Below, piece by piece: positions 1-17,197 of a stretch of DNA of 64,000 nucleotides. A model generated the notes under the pieces. That model worked only from the letters and a program-made list of their open reading frames with translations. It was not told the DNA's origin and ran no database searches. The position numbers were made by a program, and so were the translations under genes. Within the stretch, counting starts at the first letter, position 1. The number at the start of each line of letters is the position of its first letter. Source of the DNA: Hydnum rufescens UP504 (taxonomy: Eukaryota > Basidiomycota > Agaricomycetes > Cantharellales > Hydnaceae); contig MU129012.1 of NCBI GenBank assembly GCA_014904985.1, positions 97,421 to 161,420 on the forward strand. Direction: 5' to 3'.

Positions 1-1023
1 CAGAAAGGCGAACACATGACCCACCACCCGCTGCTCGGGTGGTGGTCATAAGGGAGTTTTGTCTCAGTAGGTTACAAATAGCCGCAAAAAGAGTAGCCAC
101 AAGTACTCTTTTGCGCCCATTCGATTCTTATTACGACGTAGCTTTTATTATTTTTGATTATGCGCTAAGGCCCGAGACAAAAACCTTCCGCACAAACGAC
201 GGCGCCGAACGCAAAGCCAAACCAAACAAACAAAAACCGCCCAATGGTAGCCGCAGGAACCACACACCTCTGCAGGCGGGTGTGGTGGCATGGTTTAACG
301 TGAGTCCCCCCCCCAATAGATACAGCCGTGCAAACAGTAGCAGCGAATAGCTGCTCCTTTTTTGCTGCCTTTTTCGAATTTTTAAACTACACATTTATAT
401 TTAGGCATATATTGAACGAACGTCCACACCAGCCAAACAAGCCAGGGCCACATGAAACTCGCCGAACGATAGCCCGCACAAAACAAGGAAAGTCACGCAA
501 ACCACACACCCCGCTGCGCGCGGGTGTGTGGTATGCAGTGTAATATCTTGTGTACGCAACTGTGCAAAAAGAGCAGCTAGTGTGCCCTGTTTTGCCACAG
601 GTTCTAATACTTAACTAACACTATCGACTTTTCTAGTTACACCCCAACCTTCCAACCAACGAAATGAAGAGCGCTGAACAAGGATGAGCAGAATGGAGAG
701 CCGGCCGAAACGCAGACCACACACCCGCCAACGACGAGGGCCCGACCAGCCAGGATTCAAACAACACCGCGCCAACCGAAAACAGCCAAACGGAATACGC
801 GATAAACACAAAGCGAGCCACGGCAAGTGAGACGCGGCCCGCCAAGCAAACACACACCCGCTGTGGCGGGTTGTGTGGTTCTTATAAGATAATTAGCCTG
901 CACCTCTTACCAGATGAAAAGAGCAGCCAATAGCTGCCTCTTTTTGCGCTGCGTTTAATTTTTAACTAACATATTATCTCATTTATTCTTTAGACTACCG
1001 CCGAACGACAAGAAATAAATGAA
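1..1023 (+). repeat. Array A1 (part 1): intron/exon module array, right-arm type, CpG-rich copy
   Basis: Four modules in + orientation. Intron-like units lie at about 53-158 (donor and acceptor both damaged), 300-404 (clean GTGAGT...TTTAG), about 540-636 (donor damaged) and 889-993 (donor reads AT instead of GT). Each carries the intronic hairpin (consensus GCACAAAAAGAGCAGC, 4-nt loop, then its complement) at about 85, 330, 565 and 915. Exon-like pieces end in the second hairpin (CACACACC...GGTGTGTGG) at about 20-48, 262-290, 510-533 and 851-878. The order and the spacer words of the introns match array A4 read in reverse. Unlike A4, most CpGs are intact. The first bases match the sequence next to a palindromic core, so a core probably lies just left of the window. 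Confidence 0.8.
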
Positions 1024-1030
1024 GGGACCG

Positions 1031-1869
1031 TGTGCAGTGATCAAATTGACATTTGCTTTCTCCCTAAGGACTTACCCTCAGAGTATTATTCTTTCATCCG
1101 ACTCTATCAATATGGCGCCTTACTTCCGTCAAATGTCTTGTCTCCTCTATCCCTCCCATTCACTACGGGGTTATTGTCATCCTTGCCGATTATTGGCATT
1201 TCTTCTTAATTATTGCCACTTGTTATATCAGCGTCGGCAGCGGGCTATGGGCTGGTACCAACCAGTGCAGCATTGGCGCCCCTTGTCAGCACCTGTCTTC
1301 CCATCGCTCCCACTGAGGTCCATGAGTTGCCAATCCAGAACCCCCTCCTCCTCCTCTTACCCCCCAGTCCTGGCATCCACATCACCCTGTCCCAATCCGT
1401 ACTCCATCCACGTCATTACAGTCATTTGACACTTTGGACACTTTGGAGTACCCAGGCGTACACTGCCTTGGAAGTACATATGCTAAGGGTGATACATATG
1501 GAAGTTGGGGCATAGCCATGTGGAGGTGCGCACAGGATTCATAACACAGCTGCGTCAGCTTAGTGAGCTTAGTGATGGTGGCTGTGGAGGCTGACTGATG
1601 GGCTGTGGACCGGCATTCTAGGAGGATCGGAAGGTTATGGAAGACGGCGGAAGCTCTGGAAGGTTGGAGGCTGTTGCAGGAAATAGTATTTATAGCCCTT
1701 TGCAGTTTGGGGATCACCAGTTTTGATCTCTCAGGATTCCCACTGCGATAGGTGCGAGACTGTGTTCCCTTGTTGTGTGTGTATACTCAGGATTCCCACT
1801 GCGATAGCTGTGGTTAATTAATCTCTTTCTCTTTCTGTTTGTGGCTTCGACGGCAGTGTCGCCCTGACA
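1031..1869. mobile_element. Solo LTR (family LTR-1) inserted in array A1
   Basis: An 839-bp block beginning TGTGCAG and ending CCTGACA (TG...CA) interrupts the A1 exon after about 1023. The exon resumes at 1870. The uninterrupted version of the exon is seen in reverse orientation near 52270-52320, which gives the empty site. Flanking pentamers are GACCG on the left (1026-1030) and ACCCG on the right (1870-1874), an imperfect 5-bp duplication. It contains a short direct repeat (1731-1752 and about 1789-1810). No coding region was found. The superfamily is not determined. Confidence 0.55.
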
Positions 1870-2376
1870 ACCCGCCATATGAACCCCCCCCCCTCCCGAA
1901 ATGACAACCCACGCGCAAACCGCGAATATACCAGCCAAAACTGTGCCAGAAGGCCACAGGAACCACGCCCACTGAAGCGGGTGCATTGGTTTTCCAGTAC
2001 CGTCACGCAAAGGAGCAGCCAATGCTGCTCCTTTTGCGTGGCTTTTCTTTTTTTGTTTTTTTTTTGTTTTGCACTAACATATCATTTATTATCGTAGATT
2101 GTCCGTCTGCACCCACAACCCGCACCAAACCCGCACGAACCGTGAACTGCGACCCACCGAACGAGGCCAAAGGCCTGCCAAACGAACCCCTTCCCCGGGA
2201 AACGATGATGCGACCCGCGAAAACAAACGAAACCCGCCAACGACAAACTGCCAGACAAAACCCGAAACGGGAGCCCATGGCACAAGACGCCAGAAACACC
2301 AGACAGAGCCACACACCTGCTTCGGGGGGTTGTGGTAACATTCAGGTAAGCAATCTCCGTGTACAAGTATAACCGC
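1870..2376 (+). repeat. Array A1 (part 2): modules 5 and 6, truncated by the Copia insertion
   Basis: This continues A1 after the solo LTR. Intron 5 spans about 1997-2097, with hairpin arms CGCAAAGGAGCAGC and GCTGCTCCTTTTGCG at 2005-2040, an ACTAAC branch site and a CGTAG acceptor. The exon-like piece is about 2098-2345 and ends in the exonic hairpin near 2310-2337. Intron 6 starts with GTAAGC at 2346 but is cut by the Copia element at 2377. The intact version of intron 6 is present in reverse at 51701-51811. The exon is rich in Lys, Arg, Pro and Asn codons. No known domain was found. Confidence 0.75.
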
Positions 2377-2448
2377 TGTTAAGTCCATATAGGGGGTATT
2401 GCCACTTCGGGCTGATTACATAATTAACTCTTTATTTTTATTCCAACA
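2377..2448 (-). repeat. Copia 3' LTR (72 bp)
   Basis: On the + strand it begins TGTTAAGTCC and ends TTCCAACA. It is nearly identical to 7008-7079. The outer boundary is fixed by an uninterrupted copy of the array intron (near 51790), where array sequence continues exactly where the LTR begins here. The LTR is very short for Copia. Confidence 0.85.
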
Positions 2449-2460
2449 CTCCCCCTCAAG
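2449..2460 (-). other. Copia polypurine tract
   Basis: On the minus strand the sequence reads CTTGAGGGGGAG directly before the 3' LTR, the expected plus-strand primer position. The pol stop codon (TGA, 2456-2458) lies inside the tract. Confidence 0.75.
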
Positions 2461-5400
2461 CGCGACACAGTCCAAGTCCAGCGACGTGGCGGTCCGACCT
2501 TGCACCCGCGAGTGCTTTCATAAGTATATCGGCCGTCATGTGCTCCGTAGGGCAGTAAACAAAATTAAATGATCGTCTTTAATGGTCTGGCGGATAAAGA
2601 TGAATCGGATATCAATGTGTTTGTTCGGGCGTGATAATTATCGCCCATAGCAGAGTTTTATCGCGGCCTGATTGTCGCAATAGAGAGTCGTAGGTTTAAG
2701 GGAAAAATGGAATAATTCGGCAATTAGGCTTTGTAGCCATATGCCCTCTTTTGCCGCATGAGTCGCGGCGACGTATTCTGCCTCGGCAGTTGATAGGGTA
2801 ACGAGTTCTTGTTTTCGTGAACTCCATGAGACGGTTCCTCCATTAATTAGATACGCATATCTGAGATCGCGCGTCTATGGTCTTGTGTGGCCCCATCGGC
2901 ATCTGTAAAACCGAGTAAATCGTGTGGCTCGAGTGCCATATACGAGATTAAATTCTTTCGTTCTGGCTAAGTATCATATGACCCGTTTAACTGCCTCCCA
3001 ATGTATCGGTCCCGGATTATCAAGGAATTGAGATAGTGTGGATACGGCGAAAGAGATGTCTGGCCTTGTGGCCACAGACGCATACATAAGGCTTCCTATA
3101 GCCTCGCGAATAAGGGGTACGCTCATCCGTTCAATATCCTGCAGGATTATTTTCATTATCAATTTGGGCATATGTAGCCCCTGGTTCCATTGGAGTGTTA
3201 ACGGATTTTGCATCGCCGAGGGAGAATCGGGTAACTATTGAGTTGATATACGACGTTTGGGATAATCGGATGTCCGTAGATCGCGGTCTCGTTGACTTTA
3301 ATTCCTAATAGCCAATGTAGTGGCCCTAGGTCCGTAATGGCGTATTTTCATTGATTTTTCTTTTGTATTCATCAAGTAATTTTCTTGATGCGCCGGTGAA
3401 TGTACAATCGTCGACGTGAATCGCCAATATTAATTTTCTCCATTTGTTTGTATATGGAAAACACCGGGGTCGGCATGGCTCGCACTAAATCCGAGATCAT
3501 TAAGTGCCCATGAAAGCCAGTCATACCATCGTCTTCCGGCTTGTTTAAGACCGATAGAGTGTCTTTCGTAGTCGCAGAATAGTGTTCTTCCCTGAGGTTT
3601 ATATTCAGGGGGAATTGCATGTATATTTCTTCGTCTGCATCTAATTCACCGTTTAGGTAAGTGCCATTAAAGTCGAATGAATCGATTTCCCAGTCTTTCT
3701 CCGTGGCCATTGCAATAATTGTGCAGAAACTGGCAAGTCGTGCCACCGGGGAATAGGTTCATAGTAATCAACACTGTATATTTGAGTAAATCCGCGGGCT
3801 ACAGCCGTGCCTTGTATTTTTGGATAGTACCATCGGCTTTCGTTTTATTTTGAATACAAGCTTGCAGTCGACAATATTTTGCCCTGTGGCCGCGGCACTT
3901 CCTCCCAGGTTCCGGCATCTTTAACGGTTTTGAGTTCTATATCAATGGCCTCTTTCCATTTTGGCCAATCTGTTCTTAATTTGGCCTCCTCCAAGGACTT
4001 GGGATCGCCGTCAATGTCTTGTATTGCCCCGTAGACAGCGTCATCGAATTCCATGTGATACACGGCGTCATTTGCAAGATTTACTTCAGGGGTGGCAGTG
4101 CTCCCCTGACGCCGGGTATTTTATCATCTGGTTTGGAATTCATATACCCATGTACTGTACCTTCACCCTGTTCGAGGCGTTGTACATACTGCGAGGGTTT
4201 TGGGACACATTCTGAACGTTGCTCGGGTTCAGCGGGCCGGGTCTTTTTCGGCGCGGGAGGGGTTTCTAATGGAATATAGGGGCGAATAGGGGTAGATGGT
4301 CCAGACTTAACGCTTTTGTTGTCATCTGAGCCATTAGGATCAGTATGGGCAGTTTCCTGATCTGGATTTATATAGGGGGTGGAGGACGTGGCATTTCTTG
4401 AGCTCGAGCCGGGCATATCAAATGGAATTTCGATTGTCGGCGTCACAAACTTGACGTTTCGTTCGACGGAAATCTTATTCCATCCCTTCCAATAAATTCT
4501 ATGGGCATGGGGGCTGTCATTATCATAGCCTACCAAAATGCCTCATTTGCCCGTTCGTCCAATTTGGATCCTGAATCATTATGGACCCAGACTCGTTGGC
4601 CCCATTCAGGAACACTTCCTAAATTCGGTTTTTCTTTTGTGAGTCGTTCAAGTGGGTCATGTTCCCTAAAACCCGTGTGGAAGTACGGTTCTTGAGCCAC
4701 ACGGCCCAATTCACTGCCTCCCCCCACAGATTTTTGGGTAATCCAGATTGATGCAACATAGCGCGGGTTCGCTCAAGGATTCTTCTATTTAGGGACTCGG
4801 CAACTCCATTATGTTGTGGAGTATCGTGTGTAGTTAATCGTCGTTCTGTCCCCTGATTACGTAAGAATGTGCTGAATGCGGTACTCGTATATTCGCCCCG
4901 CGGTCAGACCGAAGTCTTTTAATTTGAACTCCATGTTGGGTTTTTGCCCATGCTACAAAGTCTTTGTATGCATTAAAGGCCTCGTCTTTTGTCCGTATGA
5001 CCTGAATTTTTGTATATCGCGTCGCGTCATCCGTAAATGTTATGTAATATGGTCGCCCGCCTAGTGAATTAATGGGGGATGGCCCCCAGACGTCCGTATG
5101 TATTCTTCCCCAAAGGAAGATGCAAGGGGTGCCATTCTTTCCTTTTTTATTATTTTCCTTGTGGCCTTTCCATACTTGCATGAATCACAGGAAAATTCTG
5201 TAATGTCATCCACGAGTTTAATACCCTGGATAACATTATTTTTGATGAGGGAACGAATTGAGTCAATTGAGATGTGACCCAACCTCCGGTGAAGCTCCGA
5301 GAGCTTAATTGTTTCGTCCCGGCACTAGCAGCCACATTGGCATGCTCAACTTTGTATAGGCCATTATTGCCTACTGGGATTTCCCCAATAATCACGCCCT

Positions 5401-5919
5401 TGGGATTCTTTATTTTGCACGAGGTTCCGTCGAATAAGACCCTGTGACCTGCTTTCGTAATCCGATTAATTGAGATGACGGTGAGTCCCATTTCTGGAGC
5501 ATGTAGGTGTCACGTAATATAACCGGGGTGAATTTCCCGCCATTTGGCACTTGTATTTTTAAATCACCAGTGCCAATAGCATAAAATATTCGTTTGTCGG
5601 CCGCGGTAATTGGGCGAGGGTCAATAGAGCGATAGTTAATGAATTGCTCTTTGTACAGCGACATATGCCTTGTTGCCCCTGAGTCATATAATTCGGTGTA
5701 AATAGGGGAATTTATTTGTGTATTCGTCGTGGCCATGGTATTCGTCTCTGGCCTTGTGGCCTCAATTACAGCCCATGCCTCAACGTCGGCATGCTCTGTG
5801 GCCGTGGCTGTGCTTTCCTTTGCACCCGCCCTGGGATTTGTGGACCACTGTGGCCCCTGTCCCTCCTTTCCTCCCCCTTTCACCCAACAGTCTGCTTTAT
5901 AATGCCTTTCCTGTGGCAA
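2456..5919 (-). pseudogene. Copia pol polyprotein (protease, integrase, RT, RNase H), broken
   Basis: Read from the right. Protease has DSGATRHM near 5680. The GAG pre-integrase segment lies near 5150-5490. The integrase core is near 4830-5180, with HTDVWGP and FTDDATRY. A typical Copia integrase tail with YWKGWNK follows near 4480. The RVT_2 reverse transcriptase (about 3370-4060) includes the variant YLNGELDADEEIYMQ and GLKQAGRRWYDW, then a VDD motif near 3400. The RNase H tail has STAEAEYVAATHAAKE and YCDNQAAIK (about 2660-2800) and ends HMTADILMKAL before the stop at 2456. Neighbouring domains sit in different frames, so several single-base shifts are needed to read through. It would encode the replication enzymes of the element. 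Confidence 0.85.
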
Positions 5920-6620
5920 TTAAAGCACTCCACATTCTTCCCGGCCTTCCTTCTCTGGCCATTAGAGTAAAATGCCTCTTCACTATTATTAGATTTCCCT
6001 TTGCCTTTCTTTAGGGATCGTCGGTCGTACTCGTCTGTCACGAGTCGAATTACTAGGGTGGGGGTAATGGACTTGCCGCTAAGATCCGCTGCGGCCATAA
6101 TTGAATTTATCGTATTATCGTATGAATCCGGGAGTGATCCCAACAATGTATTTCCGTATTCTTCGTCTGTAATTGTGGCCCCCATGGCCGCCAATTGCTC
6201 TTTTAGATCCGTGAGTTTATCGAAATGCGCCCGGACATCGTCGTCTGCGCCACAGCGTGTATTTTGTAATCGTTTACGTAAGTCGACCAAAATTAATTTA
6301 GATCGCCCTTCGTACAAGGCCCGGAGCTGTTCCCACACCTCCTTTGCCTTCAATCCGGCCTTAATCTGGCCGAACACCATATCTGGGACCGAGCCTGCCA
6401 CTAGTTGCTTTACCATGGCCTCGTCCCTTCTCCATCTTGCTTCCGGTGTAAGCCCATCAACCGTACCGGCCCCGGAATAATCTGACGTAATCGTATCATT
6501 CGAAAGGTGCTCGAGTAGCCCCTTGGCGTCCAGAGCCCACATAATTCAGTCATGGTACATGACCCAATTGGCCCCGTCTGCTGCTAATTTCGTTATCCTG
6601 ATCTTGAATTCGTCGCTCAT
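5880..6620 (-). pseudogene. Copia gag (UBN2-type) with nonsense codon and frameshift
   Basis: The start is probably ATG at 6620 (MSDEFKIRITKLAADG). An in-frame TGA near 6547 separates this leader from the main frame, which continues IMWALDAKGLLEHL. In related gags this position is usually Arg, so CGA to TGA is likely. The body carries the retrotransposon gag fold, with VWEQLRALYEGRS-like and LPDSYD motifs. Near its C-terminus is a CCHC knuckle, ECFNCHRKGH...C. The knuckle is split by a frameshift near 5895, and the protease frame overlaps there. The product would be the capsid and nucleic-acid-binding protein. Confidence 0.8.
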
Positions 6621-6990
6621 AGCTGTAAGGTGTTACGGGTAGTGTCAAAGATATAGGGGTAAATGATTTTTATTATAGGAGCGGCGATGGGCCCATAACC
6701 TAGTGTAAGGCTACGGATGAGAATGTATTTCCCCTGATTACTAAGCAGACGTGAGCGGATTCGATAGACCGGAGAGCCCTAGTTGCTCGGGTGAATTAGC
6801 AGGAAGGATATTATTATTAGAGTCCTTAGATCTGTAGGCGAGCTCAAGCTCGCCCTTTTATACTGTGTACAGGATATTAAAGAAACTACATGAGAATAGT
6901 AGAATGTTCGGGTACTATACTACTGGCATCAACAAGAAGGATACAGAATGTTCTCTTAGGTATATTATTACCATAAGAGGGTGGTAGAGG

Positions 6991-7007
6991 AGTCGCGCTT
7001 GATACGG
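6991..7007 (-). other. Copia primer-binding site
   Basis: Immediately inside the 5' LTR the minus strand reads CCGTATCAAGCGCGACT. This resembles the initiator tRNA-Met-derived primer site (TGGTATCAGAGC) common in Copia elements. The fit is partial. Confidence 0.5.
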
Positions 7008-7079
7008 CGTTAAGTCCATATAGGGGGTATTGCCACTTCGGGCTGATTACATAATTAACTCTTTATTTTTTTTCCAACA
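7008..7079 (-). repeat. Copia 5' LTR (72 bp)
   Basis: It matches the 3' LTR at 2377-2448 in length and almost every base, differing mainly in the first base and in the T/A run near the outer end. It ends 4 bp before the ATG of the next gene. An untranslated leader of about 390 bp (6621-7007) separates it from gag. Confidence 0.85.
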
Positions 7080-7083
7080 CGGC

Positions 7084-10000
7084 ATGCCTGCATCCGTGAA
7101 GGACGGGGTAGAGAAAGTCGAGCCTCAATTGCCACGGGATCCTCACACTCCCGCGCGAAATGATACTCCAGTTCGTTACGTTCACCCTCTTTTGCGAAGT
7201 CGACCTCTTCCTGCGAGAACGCGTCCTGTTGTTCGTCACAACAAAAATTTCAGCCCTTCACGGTCCGATCCTTTGTCTCTTCCTACGTTTCAATCTTACG
7301 ATCTACATGACACGACCCCACCTGCCCCCCCACCTTCACGAGAACTAACGACTGTAACGCCACTGCATTCTCCTTCTGTATCGTCTGCTGCCTCATATGT
7401 ATCTCCATCACGACCTTCTTCTTCTCTATCTCATGTATCTCGATCTGCTCCTCTCCTACCTCACAATCGTCTAATCTATCACGATACTCTGGATCATCAG
7501 CATCACTTTCATCCTTCCCAGAGAAAAATTTGGACGAGATGATCGGTGACAATTCAGACACCACTGGTATCCTTCCTCTTACCTGCTCACCTCACCCAGC
7601 CTCAGCTGCCTCTTTGCCGCCCACTCATTCAGCCCACACTCCTATCCCAGGCTCCGAAGTCTTCTCAGAAACGCTGCACCCCTCTTCCTTCCTGCCTCGA
7701 TAAAGTACTGGAACGAAATACCAGCAGCATCCTTTACACCCATCCCCCGCCCCGTCCCTCTCAAGATACCAATTCCTATAACCTATTTCTGTCATGCTGG
7801 AAGAAGGCCACGCGGGATCCCCCAAACATATTCCCTCCACTTCATGAATTGAGGAAAGGGAAGTCCTTGGTCGATTTATCATACAACTCCACCATCATAG
7901 CTCCCTGGAAGAACGGAGCCTACATCTTCAATTTCGTAAATATCCTGATTTTCGAGTTAGGTTTCAGTATGACTGAGTAAGACCGTCTGTCCGATAGCTA
8001 AGCAGTATGGTCCTGGGTATTGCGGTATGTGCTCTCTTAGATAGTGGATGGACCCGAAGATATCAAGTATTGCGATGTTTGAATAGGGCTCGTCTTTTGC
8101 CGCTACGTTCTATAGCTTGATGGGGGTATATGACACTTTCCAGGTGTTTGCCTTGGTTTTGAGCACTATTGGCATGTTTTATTCATTCTCCCTCATCTGG
8201 GTATTTCTAATGGTCTTTCTCAGTCCCAAATGCGGGCAAGAATCTTGGACCCATCATGGCGGAAATTATTCCTTGGTACAATGTGAGTCCCATCTCTACA
8301 TTATATTCCATGAAGGACCTCGTCTGATTCTTGGAACTGACGAACGACAGACCCAACATCCTCGCTCTTAATATATTTCCACTTCTCACTCAGAAGATAT
8401 TGTTCCTCACTTTCATGGTCCTCATCTCGCTCGCACTCGTTTATTATTTCCACATCGCCGACTCGAGAAATCATTAATCCCACATCCAACACCGAGGGGA
8501 TCTACCGCTCTGGGAACCGCGAAGTCTGGAGTCCGGGTGGGGTGTTGTGTTGGCTAGTTTCATTTTAATGGTGCTATATCTCCCTATAAGCACCATTGCC
8601 GTACATGGTCTGTGAGTCTGCTTTTAGATCCTTTTCGACTCAGACTTTGATGGGAGGCATTCTGCTTGTGATACTTCAATATGCTTAGGTGTGGTCATCC
8701 GATTTTGCGCCCCCGAGTAATGTACGAATTTCCTGGGTACCTACCCACCCGTCCCAGCCACATGTTTCTCGACGAGCACAACTCCGATAGTGCCAATCTT
8801 GCTCCTGCGGTCCTCATTATGTGTGTTACGACCATAGCCGGCGTAAGTCGCTGTTTACCCTCTCGCAGTGTCTCCAGTGGATGCGGACCTATACTTTCAG
8901 ATGACGTTGTATTTTCCGTTCCGTCTGTCCGTCGCTATACAAAAGTGTCTGCCTTCCGTCGATCCGTACACCGAACTCGGGCGCCGGAGGACCTCCACTG
9001 AGATGGAACTTGAGTACCAGCGACGGCTCGACAGAGATACGAACCCTTTCTCCTACCTCTACAATGACTATCGCCGTCAATGGAGCACATAGTACGTCCT
9101 CCCTTTCCTATAGATCTCGCTCCTAGACTTATTCTTCATGTTCAGTAAATCTATCTATCTATTCGTGAAGTTGGCGGCCCTCTTGATAGTTGCCCTCGAA
9201 GATCCTTCCAATTGTCTCATGCGATCTGTCCGTCCGCAGACTGCATTGCTCATACGTCAAGTGACTCTCATACTCGCGATGGCGGGTTTCTGGATTCTGC
9301 AGTCATTCTTGGCACCATTCCTTGACCCGATATCTAACGCGAGTGAATGGGTCAGTCGTGCTGGTTATAGCTATTACCGCTGTGATTGGACTCGTTGGCG
9401 TTAGTGGGGCGAGTATCAGTACAAAGAAGGCGTTTCAGGGTCCTGTGCTCTATGTGTATGCCATTCAAATCAGCTCTTGCTCTATGCAGGGAGCTTACTT
9501 TTCGGATCGTGACTTTCAGCATATACGTGCTAACTTACGGTCTTAACATTTGTGCGTCTTTACTGGTTTCCTGTTTCTGTCCCTCTTTTTTTCTCAGGAT
9601 CTTGGTCCAGATTTTGCGGTGATTCACTGGTCATGGGTGCAGAGGATTGTCAAACGTACGTACACAAGCTGTCCCAGTGCAAGAGCGATTGGTCTGATAA
9701 TCTGTTGGTACAGGGATCGCGAGACGAATCGATTTTAGTAAGTCCTGTGATCTCCGTTTGGATATCACCCATGTTGCTCAAAGGAACATTGTCAAGGCAT
9801 CGATATCTTTCTCCCCCCGGTAGGTATTCTCGTGTGCGAACTCCAACCAACCGCGGCTTCTCATGATCTCCCTAAAGTCTCGACATTTCCCCTTCTTCGC
9901 CTCACATCAAGCGCAGGATATGGCAAGAAACAATCACAACTATGATCCTTACTCACCCCGACACCCGCATCCCTGCCAGCCAAAAGATGATCTTCCTCGA

Positions 10001-11973
10001 AGCGCCCGAGTCTGAATGGTCACCATACCTGCTCGGGTATCAAGGCTCCCCGGCTGAACGACATGTGGAGAATATCAAGGTTAAGAGTCTTCAATGTTTA
10101 TGAGAATGCAACTACATTTGATGTTGCTCGTCTGTTGATATCTAGATTCTCCGAGAATTGGGAGGAGTCGCATACAAAATTGCGTCGGCCCAAGATAGTG
10201 ATGTCCGAATACGGGCGGCGTTCGAATATATCACCGATCGCTTGGTGGGTCCTGATGCCTATTGGGCAGGACTGGACCATGAACGCAAGATCGATTCTCG
10301 CTGGGGTAATGCTTGGTGCCTACCGTTTCCTCTTACAGTGGTGCGTCTAGTATAACAATTCATAGCAGGCATGACGTGGCCTTCTGACAGTGTCACGCTG
10401 TCCAATCCTAGGTAATTCGTTTTGACGATGGGAGCTTGGCAGTACTATCCAATCTCCCGCAGTTTGAGGATTTTATCCACCAGAACTTGGAACAACAAGT
10501 GGTCAGTTCAAGGAAAATAAGATATGCCCTGCGTTGCCTCGAAAGTCAAGTCGTTTTCTGGCCTTATTCACACAACGAAGTGCGTACTGGCGCTTTTCAA
10601 ATTTCCACTTTGTCTGACGCCACCTTGCACTATTTTATAGGCTATAGGATCTCAGAGCTTGATATCTTGCGGTGGTGGGCGATACAAGGCAGTAGCCACC
10701 ACACACTTCGAATTGGGCACTTTCATTATTCAAAGGCGTGGGAAGCTGCTGTTCGACGACTACATCGACCTCGGGAGCGGATTCGAAATCCGTATTAAGT
10801 ACTCATCCAAGGTAACCGTGGACGGTAGCGTTATCGGTCTTTCAACCGAATTCGTCCTCACGCCCATGTTGGCGACATTCTTTGCACTTAACGAACACCT
10901 CATTCGTTCCAACTTGCAACGTCTCTCTGGCGCCCTACGCCGATATCGCGAACACGTTCGACTTGACGCCATGTCCAAACGCGATGCGTTGAGTTATCTC
11001 TTTTTGTCCGAAATCTACGAAGTGCCTGCATCACCCCAGGATCTGCTTGGCCGTGTGAAGGCCTTGGAACGCGATATTACCGGAACGGTCGCGGAGATGC
11101 TTCAGGACGGATTGCAGCAAGGTGCACTGACTGGAGTGGACGAGAGGATGAAATATGTCGCACGATCTTCCGTGACTGCTTGGTGGTATCTATTCTGGGT
11201 ACAGCTCATGCTTCCTCTCTCAGGGTGAATGAACTGATGCTTAGGTGTACGTTGAAACAGGATGACTTCTGGAGACGAAATCACGCCACTATTACCGCGC
11301 TACGAACCTGTGAAAGTGACTTCAACCCTCGCTATCCTTACCGTCCATTGCTTATCGACCTCTGCCTCGCGCGGTCCTCGATGCATTCCTCGTTCAAAGG
11401 GGCTTGCTTACGCTAGCAGTGAAAGGGAAAATCTATCATCGTAGTTTTATTCACACAGGAATCTTGAACAAGGTGTACTTTCGACTGAACCAGATCGTAT
11501 TTCCTCAGGAAACTGCCCAGGTGCGTACGCGTTGTCTTTGACTTTTCGTTTCAATAACCGGGGGTCATAGGGGATACGTACCTACGTCGGAGGTAAACTT
11601 GCTGGTGATGTAGACTTGGCAGACATCGATCACGATAGAGCCATGCGCCTCTCGCGCAGACATGAACGTCTCTCAACGATCGACACCGGTGGCGGTACGG
11701 ATCATGATGACACGGAGATTCGCGAGCGACCTGCAATTCACGTATGAGGGCGTATTTGATGACCCCATTCAGCCTCGATCTGTAAGTGTCTTGCACAAAG
11801 CTTACTGGAGCATTGACCCATTAGTCTCTCAGTCAACTTCATTCTGGAGGCCCTGGGGGAAATTTCCCATTTGGTTTGGAATCACACCGTTTGCGCGGAC
11901 GCGATATCATTCCCACGGTGTTGCATTTGACTTGACATTGGATACCATCCACCACCGATCTGTTCGTAATTAA
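7084..11973 (+). CDS. Large conserved multi-pass membrane protein of Agaricomycetes, function unknown (multi-exon, frame-disrupted)
   Basis: ATG at 7084. The N-terminal part (to about 7730) is Ser/Pro-rich and probably disordered. The SLVDLSY region is at 7860-7890. Transmembrane segments follow at about 7925-7965, 8150-8220, 9140-9200, 9260-9320 and 9350-9420. A soluble C-terminal half (about 9990-11973) contains GPDAYW, RRGKLLFDDYIDLGSGFE, DDFWRRNHATITAL, RAVLDAFLVQRGLL and TGGGTDHDD, and ends TAA at 11971. Introns such as 11521-11570 and 11777-11827 are canonical and keep phase. I recognise the architecture as a family widespread in mushroom-forming fungi without a named function. Frame jumps near 8120, 11330 and 11740 break the reading frame. 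They could be sequencing indels or decay. It converges on AROM, with 29 bp between stop codons. Confidence 0.6.
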
Positions 11974-12002
11974 TCGAAATGATACATTTTATCTCTTGGC
12001 CA

Positions 12003-17197
<5,195 letters not shown>

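Larger units (their letters stand above)
2377..7079 (-). mobile_element. Ty1/Copia LTR retrotransposon, full length but frame-disrupted
   Basis: A 4.7-kb element read on the minus strand in the order gag, protease, integrase, reverse transcriptase, RNase H. It is bounded by two near-identical 72-bp LTRs. A polypurine tract precedes the 3' LTR and a tRNA-Met-like primer site follows the 5' LTR. The domain order defines Copia rather than Gypsy. All reading frames carry stops or shifts, so this copy looks inactive, or the sequence is error-prone. The flanks do not form a target duplication (ACCGC at 2372-2376, CGGCA at 7080-7084). The left flank is repeat array A1 and the right flank is a host gene, so the locus was rearranged after insertion. 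Confidence 0.9.
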
